Translations under genes and position numbers: made by a program
NCBI GenBank assembly: GCA_003056085.1
Contig: LSNK01000005.1
Coordinates: 74,122 to 112,305, forward strand
Direction: 5' to 3'
Length of the DNA stretch: 38,184 bases
Source: Parcubacteria group bacterium M6-OD1-1
Lineage (GTDB): Bacteria > Patescibacteriota > Minisyncoccia > GWC2-36-17 > M10-OD1-4
Shown: one piece after another, positions 7,987-14,717 of the stretch
How positions within the stretch are numbered: position 1 is the stretch's first letter
How the letters are laid out: each line of letters starts with the position of its first letter
Notes under the pieces: generated by a model
What the model saw: the letters and a program-made list of their open reading frames with translations, nothing else
Told to the model about the DNA's origin: nothing
Database searches by the model: none

Positions 7987-8033
7987 GTTTAAGGGTGCAA
8001 AATTTAAATAAAATAAATTTTGCACCCTTAAAC
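7987..8033. repeat. Perfect 20-bp inverted repeat beside a start codon
   Basis: gtttaagggtgcaaaattta (7987-8006), seven-base loop, then its exact complement (8014-8033). It abuts the ATG (7985) of the minus-strand DHH-like gene. In that mRNA it would form a strong hairpin just before the start codon, if transcription starts upstream of it. It could be an operator, a translation-blocking hairpin, or a tiny mobile element; I see no clear target duplication. Confidence 0.8.
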
Positions 8034-8061
8034 TAACTTATTTAAAGTATTTAATCAACTA

Positions 8062-8090
8062 TTGACTTTTTATTGATTTTATAGTATGCT
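8062..8090 (+). promoter_or_regulatory. Promoter of the SD-led lipoprotein gene
   Basis: TTGACT, 17 bases, TATGCT. The -10 hexamer and spacing equal those of the structured RNA promoter at 4957. The predicted start is near 8097, leaving a leader of about 50 bases that includes the SD. Confidence 0.7.
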
Positions 8091-8133
8091 ATAAACAATT
8101 AAAGATTGCTCTTTTTGAATCAAAAAACACTAT

Positions 8134-8141
8134 AGGAGGTG
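8134..8141 (+). promoter_or_regulatory. Strong Shine-Dalgarno site
   Basis: AGGAGGTG, four bases before the ATG at 8146; near-perfect match to the 16S anti-SD. Notable because most genes in the window have no SD. Confidence 0.85.
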
Positions 8142-8145
8142 TAAA

Positions 8146-8631
8146 ATGAAGATTCCCTTAAAAATTACTGTTCTTATATTTACTTTCGCCCTACAGGCTT
8201 GTTCATCGTATGGTTATAAGAGAGAGGTCCTTAAAATAGACCCAGCCTATAACAGGCTCGTCATTTTCAATAGTTCTCAGTATCGTTTTCAGGAAGATGG
8301 AATTCTCAATAGAAGCATTGATCCTGGTGAGACGGTACAGTTGAACATTCCATGTTATGGACGATTTGAAGGGCTTATGACAGCTTACAGAAAGATTGGG
8401 ACTAAAAATGGTAAGGTGGTTTGGAAATATTACGGACAAAGGAGATATTCTGTTCGTATAGACGGTAAAAATTATGTCTACAACCGCAACAACAATCTCA
8501 GCGCAGACTTTTACAGGGAGTTTAGGCAAAGCGAGTTCTATCCGTCCAGAAGGGGTAGAGAGCATTTTGTCGCTCCAAGAAGATCTCTTTGTGAGCTAAA
8601 TTCTTCCGTAAGGATTTTCTTTGGAAGATGA
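8146..8631 (+). CDS. Predicted lipoprotein, unknown function
   Basis: 161 residues. The N-terminus MKIPLKITVLIFTFALQACSS has a short charged region, a hydrophobic core and a lipobox-like LQAC, so Cys19 is probably lipidated and the protein surface- or membrane-anchored. The mature part is rich in Arg, Tyr and Asn (for example VYNRNNN and REFRQSEFYPSRRGREH), predicted basic, with two further cysteines. I do not recognise a domain. It is a self-contained unit: TTGACT/TATGCT promoter, AGGAGGTG site, one gene, strong terminator. Its base composition and codon choice (CGT, CGA, GTC, GCC) look less AT-rich than the neighbours, which may point to acquisition or high expression. The minus-strand ORF track entry across it is a shadow. 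Confidence 0.85.
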   Translation: MKIPLKITVLIFTFALQACSSYGYKREVLKIDPAYNRLVIFNSSQYRFQEDGILNRSIDPGETVQLNIPCYGRFEGLMTAYRKIGTKNGKVVWKYYGQRRYSVRIDGKNYVYNRNNNLSADFYREFRQSEFYPSRRGREHFVAPRRSLCELNSSVRIFFGR

Positions 8632-8645
8632 AGTGTTTTAGCCGG

Positions 8646-8679
8646 TCGCACGCAAATACATCTGCGTGCGATTTTTTTT
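8646..8679 (+). terminator. Intrinsic terminator after the lipoprotein gene
   Basis: tcgcacgca / tgcgtgcga, nine perfect pairs, eight-base loop, followed by eight Ts. Far more GC-rich than its surroundings. Confidence 0.92.
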
Positions 8680-9010
8680 ATTTAGCTGTTTTTGGATTTG
8701 ACTTTTTGTGTTTCTAATGTTAAATTATAAATAATTAAATGTTTAAGCTTAGCATGGCTTAAATTAAATGTTTAAAATCTCTCTAAAATATAAAAATATA
8801 ATTAAATATAAAAAGTAAGCAAAAAACGTTTTAAAACGTTTGAAATTTTTATTGTTATCTATAGTTTCCATAAAATAAATCAGCACATTAAAAATGCGCT
8901 ATTTGTTATGTAGCGGCTGTATTGCAGTAAAAACAGAATCTAAGGTTTGTGTTTTATTTGTAGTTTTAAATTTTTTAAATCAGCATAAAGCACAACAATA
9001 ATTAAAATTT
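8680..9010. other. Gene-free AT-rich spacer before RNase J
   Basis: About 330 bases without a supportable gene. It holds an 18-base perfect palindrome aaacgttttaaaacgttt (8824-8841), a small hairpin cgcta/tagcg (8897-8901/8911-8915), and the 13-mer tttagctgttttt (8681-8693) that recurs in two other spacers. It should contain the RNase J promoter and a leader, but I cannot place a convincing promoter. Confidence 0.6.
8824..8841. promoter_or_regulatory. 18-bp perfect palindrome, possible operator
   Basis: aaacgttttaaaacgttt reads the same on both strands. It lies about 170 bases upstream of the RNase J ATG. A dimeric DNA-binding protein could use it; no such regulator is evident nearby. Chance is possible in AT-rich DNA, although the two CG steps make it less so. 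Confidence 0.45.
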
Positions 9011-10945
9011 ATGATAATTGAAAAAAAGAAAGGGTTTTTAGACCCTAAAAAAAAGAAAGAAAATAAAGAAAACAAAAAAATAGAAAATAAAAAAAGCGCA
9101 AACAGCGCCACATTTAAGCATTCGGCAAAAAAGCATAATAAAAAAGAGACAAAAGTTTCAAGGAAAAAGATGTCTATGGGATCAAGGTATGCAGTAAAAT
9201 CAAGAAAAAGGATGATTCCCACAATAACTCACTTAAGAGATGACATTACTTTAGGCATAAAGCCAAGGAAAGTTTCAAAGGATCATGTCAGAGTTATTCC
9301 TATTGGCGGAGTAGAGGAGATAGGAAGAAATATGATAGCGGTTGAATATGGAAATGACATAATTATCATGGACGCGGGTTTAGAATTTCCAACAAGCGAC
9401 CATCCCGGAGTTGATTATCTTATTCCTAATGTAAGTTATTTAAAAAAATATAAACATCTAATAAGAGCTATAGTTATCAGTCATGGTCATTTGGATCATG
9501 TCGGCGCCTTGCCTTATGTTATAGAAGATCTTGGAAATCCTCCGATTTATACAACAGGGTTCACCGCTGCTCTTATTAAGAAAAAACACTCAGAGTTTAA
9601 ACATTTGCCGACTCCTAACATTATTCAAGTTAAAAAAGGAGATAGATTAAAAATCGGGAAAGAGGGAATGTTTTTCAGGTTTTTTGGGGTTGAGCATGCT
9701 ATTCCGGACTCCATCGGTACTATTTTAGAAACTAAATTCGGAGACATAGTTTATCCGGGGGATTTTAAAGTTGCAAGAGACAAAGATAATAATCCTGTTG
9801 AGGTTGAAGAGTATGAAGAAATGGGCAAAAAAGGTGTTTTGCTTCTTATTTTAGAGAGTACCAATATAGAAAAAGAAGGATTTTCAGGAACCGATGAAGA
9901 GGTTGCGGAAGGACTTGAGTCTGTATACGAAAAAGCAAAAGGAAGGATTATCACAGCCACATTTTCTTCTCAAATAGAAAGAGTTGTTGATATTGTTAAA
10001 ATATCAGAGAAATTAGGAAGAAAAGTAGCGGTTTTAGGATTCTCTTTAAAAACAAACCTTGAACTCGCAAAAGAATACAACATATTTGCTCCAAAAAAAG
10101 ATACTTTAATAGACATTAAAGATGTTGATAAATATCCGCAAAATAAAGTAATGATAATTTGTACAGGAGGACAAGGAGAGGAAAATTCCGCTTTGGTGAG
10201 AATTGTCAACAAAAGAGACAGAAATATAAAAATTCAAAAAGACGACACAGTTGTTCTTTCTTCTTCTATTGTTCCTGGGAATGAGAGACCTGTACAATAT
10301 TTAAAAGATAATTTAGCAAGACAGGGTGCAAAAGTAATTCATTACAAAATGGCAACTGTTCATGCCAGCGGGCACGCTTACAGAGAAGAAGTGGCTGTTT
10401 TGCATAAACTTGTTAAGCCCAAATTCTTTATACCTGTTCACGGTTTTTATTTTAATTTAGTAAGACACAAAGAACTTGCTATGGAGCTTGGCATGCCGGA
10501 AAAAAACATTGCCGTGCCGTTTTGCAACGGAACTATAATAAATCTTAATGATCAAAAAATAGAACAAATAAAAGATTCTATTCCCGCAAATTTTGTAACT
10601 GTTGACGGACTCGGTGTCGGGGATGTAAAAGAGGTTGTTCTGCGAGACAGAAATATTCTTGCGCAAGACGGAATTTTTGTTGTGTTTGCCGTAGTGGATG
10701 AAACAACAGGAAGAGTAAAGACGTCTCCGGATATAATTTCAAGAGGATTTATTTATCTAAGGGAATCTCAAGAGCTTCTTCATGAAGTTAGAAGAATAAT
10801 AAGATCTACAATTGAGGCAAATACAAAAATTCACCCCATAGATGTAGGATTTATAACTGAAGAGGTGAGAGAAGAAGTAGGAAAATTTTTGTTTCAACAC
10901 ACAAAAAGAAGACCGATGGTCTTACCTGTTATCGTTAGGGTTTAA
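9011..10945 (+). CDS. rnj: Ribonuclease J
   Basis: Metallo-beta-lactamase/beta-CASP ribonuclease with 5'-3' exonuclease and endonuclease activity, central to mRNA decay and rRNA maturation. 644 residues: a basic low-complexity N-terminal tail (1 to about 90, many Lys), then the catalytic core from VRVIPIGGVEEIGRN with ISHGHLDHVGA (about 156-166), later VEHAIPDS and PGDFK, beta-CASP motifs CTGGQGE and VHASGHA, HGFYFN, and a C-terminal domain. Normal RNase J is about 550-560 residues; the excess is the tail, which may bind RNA. The ATG at 9011 is the first in frame; the core could also start at an internal Met (for example Met54). Only a weak AT-rich terminator follows. Confidence 0.95.
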   Translation: MIIEKKKGFLDPKKKKENKENKKIENKKSANSATFKHSAKKHNKKETKVSRKKMSMGSRYAVKSRKRMIPTITHLRDDITLGIKPRKVSKDHVRVIPIGGVEEIGRNMIAVEYGNDIIIMDAGLEFPTSDHPGVDYLIPNVSYLKKYKHLIRAIVISHGHLDHVGALPYVIEDLGNPPIYTTGFTAALIKKKHSEFKHLPTPNIIQVKKGDRLKIGKEGMFFRFFGVEHAIPDSIGTILETKFGDIVYPGDFKVARDKDNNPVEVEEYEEMGKKGVLLLILESTNIEKEGFSGTDEEVAEGLESVYEKAKGRIITATFSSQIERVVDIVKISEKLGRKVAVLGFSLKTNLELAKEYNIFAPKKDTLIDIKDVDKYPQNKVMIICTGGQGEENSALVRIVNKRDRNIKIQKDDTVVLSSSIVPGNERPVQYLKDNLARQGAKVIHYKMATVHASGHAYREEVAVLHKLVKPKFFIPVHGFYFNLVRHKELAMELGMPEKNIAVPFCNGTIINLNDQKIEQIKDSIPANFVTVDGLGVGDVKEVVLRDRNILAQDGIFVVFAVVDETTGRVKTSPDIISRGFIYLRESQELLHEVRRIIRSTIEANTKIHPIDVGFITEEVREEVGKFLFQHTKRRPMVLPVIVRV

Positions 10946-10966
10946 AAAACAAAACTTGTTTTTTTT
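10944..10966 (+). terminator. Weak AT-rich terminator after RNase J
   Basis: aaaaaacaa / ttgtttttt, nine A-T-rich pairs with a three-base loop and a T-run. It overlaps the rnj stop. Weak stem, so read-through is possible. Confidence 0.45.
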
Positions 10967-11028
10967 AAAAAATATGGTAATTTACAATTATTGTTCTTTA
11001 ACATTTTAATACAACTGAGGAGAAGATT

Positions 11029-12021
11029 ATGAGTGCGGTAGTCAATAAAGGAAATAGATATGTAGATATTTCTGTTAGTAATAATGAAGAAATTATTAAA
11101 AATCCTGATTTGGAGAGTCATAATATTTCGTACTGGGTAACTTTTATTTACATTATTTTTGTTACTTTTGAAACTTTTTTAAGGAAATTTTTGCCTGCTG
11201 TAAAAAAAGATAATAAGGATGGAATTTTTAAAAATATTATTAGAATTACAGATCTTAAATTTAACTCTATTCTCTTTGATAAGCTAAGCGATTCTTTGAT
11301 GTTTCTAAGAAAGAATAAAGCTTCTTATGCTGCTTTGGACTTGGTTTATCATTGGAAATTCGGGGCAAATATTAAGAACAAAAAAAGAGGTTTAAAAAAA
11401 TTAATAGAAGACATAGCATTCAATTGTAAGGTGAGTATAGGTGTTCGTAATAGATTTGAAATTGTTAAATTTAGCTTACTCGAGAGTGTATTGATAAAAA
11501 AAAGAAAAAGAATAATATCAATCGCGGCTGGCTCTGGTGAGGCTGTAATCTTAGCTATAGCAAAAGCTAAAAAACAAGGTTACCATGTTGATGCTCTTTT
11601 TATAGATATGGATGAAAATGCTCTTTTTTATGCAAAAAATTTAGCAGAAAAATTTGAAGTTTCGAAAAATGTTACATTTTTACACAAGTCTATTTCAGAT
11701 TCTTTCAGAGATATAATTTTATTTAAGCCCGATTTAATTGAAATGACAGGGATTATTGATTATTTCTCAGATGAAAATTTGAAAAAATTTTTAAAGTTTA
11801 TTTGCAGGCAAAATGCTGATGTTTTAACCAGTAATGTAACAAAAAGACCAGGATTTATTAGTTTTGCCGAGAAGATGTTTTTAACAATAACGATAGACTG
11901 GCCAATGTTCTACAGGACAAGAGAAACATTGAGTCGTATTTTTGAAGAAGTTGGTTTTGATGCTAAATTTATCACAGAGCCAATGGGTATGTACACTGTT
12001 GTTTCTTGTGTTAAGAAATAG
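11029..12021 (+). CDS. Class I SAM-dependent methyltransferase-like protein
   Basis: 330 residues. The C-terminal half carries a Rossmann-type SAM site: IISIAAGSGEAVILAI (about 162-177, motif I) and DALFIDMDENAL (motif II acid), followed by PDLIEMTGIIDYFSD in the motif IV region. The N-terminal part includes a hydrophobic stretch (about 35-51, WVTFIYIIFVTFETF) that could contact a membrane. Substrate unknown. It is one of only three genes here with an SD (GAGGAGAAG, about four bases before the ATG) and forms a single-gene unit with a strong terminator. A weak -10 (TACAAT, 10983-10988) lies upstream. The methyltransferase fold is likely; a specific function cannot be given. Confidence 0.78.
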   Translation: MSAVVNKGNRYVDISVSNNEEIIKNPDLESHNISYWVTFIYIIFVTFETFLRKFLPAVKKDNKDGIFKNIIRITDLKFNSILFDKLSDSLMFLRKNKASYAALDLVYHWKFGANIKNKKRGLKKLIEDIAFNCKVSIGVRNRFEIVKFSLLESVLIKKRKRIISIAAGSGEAVILAIAKAKKQGYHVDALFIDMDENALFYAKNLAEKFEVSKNVTFLHKSISDSFRDIILFKPDLIEMTGIIDYFSDENLKKFLKFICRQNADVLTSNVTKRPGFISFAEKMFLTITIDWPMFYRTRETLSRIFEEVGFDAKFITEPMGMYTVVSCVKK

Positions 12022-12033
12022 ATAATCTTAAGG

Positions 12034-12066
12034 AGAAGTGATATAATAATATCACTTCTTTTTTTT
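12034..12066 (+). terminator. Intrinsic terminator after the methyltransferase gene
   Basis: agaagtgatat / atatcacttct, 11 perfect pairs, four-base loop, then a run of Ts. Confidence 0.88.
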
Positions 12067-12086
12067 GTACTAAAATAATTGTAATT

Positions 12087-13691
12087 ATGATAACCTACTA
12101 TTCAATATCAGCTGCAATAAATATAATAATTAGTGTTGTTCTTGCTGTTGTGGTGTTTTGGAGCGGAAATACAAAAATAAACAGATCTTTTGTATATTTT
12201 TCACTTAGTGTTGCTTTATGGAGCGTGGGTTATTTTTTTTGGCAGATATCTTCATATCAACAAGAGGCTTTATTCTGGACCCGTTTTCTTATGATGGGGG
12301 CAATTTTAATACCAGCTACTTATGCCCATTTTGTTTTCTCTTTTCTTAATATCTATGAGAAAAAGAAAAAGATTCTTTTTGTAAGTTATGTTGTAACTGT
12401 ATTTTTTGAAGTCTTTGTTTTTAGTAATTTGATTGTAAAAAATGTAAGCCCAATATTAGGGTTTGATTTTTGGCCTGTTCCAGGATATTTATTTCATCCA
12501 TTTTTATTTTTATGGATAATTTACACTGCGTATGTAACTTATATTCTTTTTAAAAAATATTTATTATATGTAAATTCAGAAAAAACACAAATAAAATATT
12601 TGTTATTAGGTTTATCCATGGGGTTTTTAGGGGGTGCCACAAATTATTTTTTATGGTACAACATACCAATTCCTCCTGTGGGAAATGCCTTTGTGGCTCT
12701 TTATGTCATATTTATATTTTACGCGATAGTAAAACACAGTCTTTTTGATATTAAGGTAATAATAGCTGAAGCTCTTGTTTTTTCATTGTGGATTATTTTA
12801 TCTGTAAAACTAATTTTTTTAAAATCATTATCCGACATATTAATAGAGTCGGCAGTTTTAATTTTATTTATATTTTTCGGGGTTCTTTTAATAAGAAGTG
12901 TATCAAGAGAAGTTAAAAGAAGGGAAGAAACAGAAAAATTAGTAAATGAATTAAAAAAGGCTAATGAGAAATTAAAACAGGTAGATGAACAAAAATCTGA
13001 ATTTATATCAATAGCATCTCATCAGCTGAGAACACCCTTAACAGCCATTAAGGGCTATACTTCAATGCTTATTGAAGGAACTTATGGCGAGGTGTCTGAT
13101 AAGGCAAAAGGTATTGTCAGTAAGATATTTCAATCAAGTCAGCGTTTGGTGTATATTGTAAATGATATGCTCGATGTTTCTCGAATAGAAGAAGGAAGAT
13201 TAAAGTATACTTTTGAGGATGTTAAGATTAATAATTTGGTAAAAGATGTAATTGGAGAGCTTAAAGTGAATGCTGATTTTAAAAAATTAAAATTTAATTT
13301 TAGTGCGGATTCTGAGAGTTTAGATGTTGTTATAAGCGCTGATTATGGAAAAATCAGACAAGCTATAATAAATATTATAGACAATTCAATTAAATATACC
13401 GAAGAGGGGTTTGTTTCGGTATCTCTTGAGATATCCAAAAATAAAAATAGTTTGATATTGAATATCAAGGACTCAGGTATAGGAATGACAAAAAATCAGT
13501 TAAAAACTATTTTTGAAAAATTTAAAAGATCAAAAAATGCCATAAAGATGCATACAGAAGGTTCCGGACTGGGGCTTTATGTTGCAAAAGAAATGATAAA
13601 AAGTAACAAAGGTGTTATTTGGGCAACATCAGACGGTTTAGGAAAAGGTTCACAGTTTTATATAGAATTTCCAATTAAAAAAGAAAAGTAA
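12087..13691 (+). CDS. Membrane sensor histidine kinase with multi-TM N-terminus
   Basis: 534 residues. About seven hydrophobic segments fill residues 1 to about 270, resembling the 7TM N-terminal region of some histidine kinases; a coiled linker (RREETEKLVNELKKANEKLK) leads to HisKA with the H-box SIASHQLRTPLTAI (His312) and HATPase_c with the N-box IINIIDNSIKYT, G1 KDSGIGMT, F-box and G2 GSGLGLYVAKEMI. Complete and probably active. The residue after the phospho-His is Gln (HQLRT) instead of the usual acid. No response regulator is adjacent, so it is an orphan kinase. The gene begins 20 bases after a terminator; tsaE starts nine bases after its stop, so it probably leads the long plus-strand run. 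Confidence 0.92.
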   Translation: MITYYSISAAINIIISVVLAVVVFWSGNTKINRSFVYFSLSVALWSVGYFFWQISSYQQEALFWTRFLMMGAILIPATYAHFVFSFLNIYEKKKKILFVSYVVTVFFEVFVFSNLIVKNVSPILGFDFWPVPGYLFHPFLFLWIIYTAYVTYILFKKYLLYVNSEKTQIKYLLLGLSMGFLGGATNYFLWYNIPIPPVGNAFVALYVIFIFYAIVKHSLFDIKVIIAEALVFSLWIILSVKLIFLKSLSDILIESAVLILFIFFGVLLIRSVSREVKRREETEKLVNELKKANEKLKQVDEQKSEFISIASHQLRTPLTAIKGYTSMLIEGTYGEVSDKAKGIVSKIFQSSQRLVYIVNDMLDVSRIEEGRLKYTFEDVKINNLVKDVIGELKVNADFKKLKFNFSADSESLDVVISADYGKIRQAIINIIDNSIKYTEEGFVSVSLEISKNKNSLILNIKDSGIGMTKNQLKTIFEKFKRSKNAIKMHTEGSGLGLYVAKEMIKSNKGVIWATSDGLGKGSQFYIEFPIKKEK

Positions 13692-13700
13692 TAAATTGAT

Positions 13701-14186
13701 ATGAGCATTACTATTACAAAAAATGCTGAAGAAACAAAAAAATTTGCCTCTGACTTGGCAAAAGATTTATTAAATAAACCAAATAAAGAAAAAAATGCGG
13801 TTGTTTTGGCTTTAGAGGGAGTTTTAGGAGCGGGGAAAACAACTTTTACTCAAGGATTTGCTGAAGGCTTGGATATGAAAGAGGATATAACAAGTCCAAC
13901 TTTTGTAATTTTAAAAGAGTATAAAATAAAAGCAAAAAGTAAAAAGTCAAAAGTAAAAAGTCACGACAAATCACTCGAAAGGTTTTATCATATAGATTGT
14001 TACCGCTTAAAAGACGAAAGTGACTTGGACAGTATCGGGTTTTTTGAGATTTTAAAAGATCCAAAAAATATTATTTTAATAGAATGGGCGGGGAAAATAA
14101 AAAAAGCGTTGCCTAAAAAATACACAAGCATAAAATTTTATTATATTTCAGAAAATAAAAGAAAAATATCAATAAATCTGAATTGA
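13701..14186 (+). CDS. tsaE: tRNA t6A biosynthesis ATPase TsaE
   Basis: ATPase of the TsaB-TsaD-TsaE system that makes the universal t6A37 modification on ANN-decoding tRNAs. 161 residues. Walker A GVLGAGKTTFTQG (about 40-52), then SPTFVILKEY, FYHIDCYRL and IILIEWAGK, all family hallmarks. Between KEY and FYHID the protein has a lysine-serine insert (KIKAKSKKSKVKSHDKS) encoded by a five-unit heptamer DNA repeat, so a genomic repeat seems to have grown inside the gene without breaking the frame. No other tsa gene is in the window. It follows the sensor kinase gene closely and precedes a toxin-antitoxin pair. Confidence 0.95.
   Translation: MSITITKNAEETKKFASDLAKDLLNKPNKEKNAVVLALEGVLGAGKTTFTQGFAEGLDMKEDITSPTFVILKEYKIKAKSKKSKVKSHDKSLERFYHIDCYRLKDESDLDSIGFFEILKDPKNIILIEWAGKIKKALPKKYTSIKFYYISENKRKISINLN
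13928..13962 (+). repeat. Heptamer tandem repeat inside tsaE, five units
   Basis: aaaagca aaaagta aaaagtc aaaagta aaaagtc; the last four units are an exact 14-base duplication. It encodes the Lys/Ser-rich insert of TsaE. Confidence 0.75.
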
Positions 14187-14217
14187 CTTTTGTTTTTGCT
14201 GTTGTTAGTATAAAAAT

Positions 14218-14418
14218 ATGAATAAATTAAAGCTGAAAATAAAACAAAAATCCAGTAATTTAGTTGTGGAAATGGATGCTGGCAGGTTTGAAAAATTAGC
14301 TGCCAGTTTTGGTATGTTTAATCCGGATTTTTTAAAAAGCGTCAAAAGAGCAGAGTCTGATTATAAAAAAGGACGTGTAAAAAAAATAAAGTCTTTAAAA
14401 GAACTCACAAAAAAATAA
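14218..14418 (+). CDS. Putative antitoxin of a RelE/ParE-type pair
   Basis: 66 residues, basic at the C-terminus (KKGRVKKIKSLKELTKK). It ends four bases before a RelE/ParE-like toxin gene, and the size and order (antitoxin first) fit a type II module. The N-terminal part (LVVEMDAGRFEKLAASFG) could be a small DNA-binding or dimerisation domain; the C-terminal tail would wrap the toxin. I cannot name the antitoxin family from sequence alone. Similar short proteins paired with RelE-like toxins are common in small genomes. No SD; start ATG. Confidence 0.7.
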   Translation: MNKLKLKIKQKSSNLVVEMDAGRFEKLAASFGMFNPDFLKSVKRAESDYKKGRVKKIKSLKELTKK

Positions 14419-14422
14419 TTTT

Positions 14423-14701
14423 ATGATAGAGATTCTTATAGCGGAGGAGTTTGAAAAATTGTATATAAAACTTCCAATATCCATACAAAAAAAAGCTATA
14501 AAACAACAGGAATTGTTCTTAATAAATCCATTTTACACGTCTCTTAATACAGAAAAACTTGAACCCAAAGGAAAACAACTTTGGAGTTTTCGTATTAATA
14601 AAACCTATAGAATTGTTTTTCGTTTTGTTGATGGCAATAAAGTGCTTTCTCTTACAGTTGGTATGCATGATTGGATATATAAAATAGTCGGAAAATTTTA
14701 A
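14423..14701 (+). CDS. RelE/ParE family toxin
   Basis: 92 residues, the family norm. RelE-type toxins cut mRNA on the ribosome; ParE-type toxins poison gyrase. The fold is shown by EEFEKLYIKLPISIQKKA at the N-terminus, the central LEPKGKQLWSFRINKTYRIVFRF, and the C-terminal VGMHDWIYKIV, close to the usual GxHDxxY ending of RelE relatives. Arg and Lys residues of the central strand and the closing His-Asp/Tyr are kept, so it looks intact. It lies between its putative antitoxin and polA (16 bases on), inside a run of housekeeping genes. Confidence 0.85.
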   Translation: MIEILIAEEFEKLYIKLPISIQKKAIKQQELFLINPFYTSLNTEKLEPKGKQLWSFRINKTYRIVFRFVDGNKVLSLTVGMHDWIYKIVGKF

Positions 14702-14717
14702 AACTAAAAACAGCTAA

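Noticed and set aside
8041-8145. Riboswitch in the leader of the lipoprotein gene
   Set aside because: The leader from the predicted start is only about 50 bases with no stable fold; no known aptamer motif.
8203-8565. 120-residue minus-strand ORF
   Set aside because: Antisense to the SD-led lipoprotein gene, which has signal peptide, SD, promoter and terminator in agreement. Shadow.
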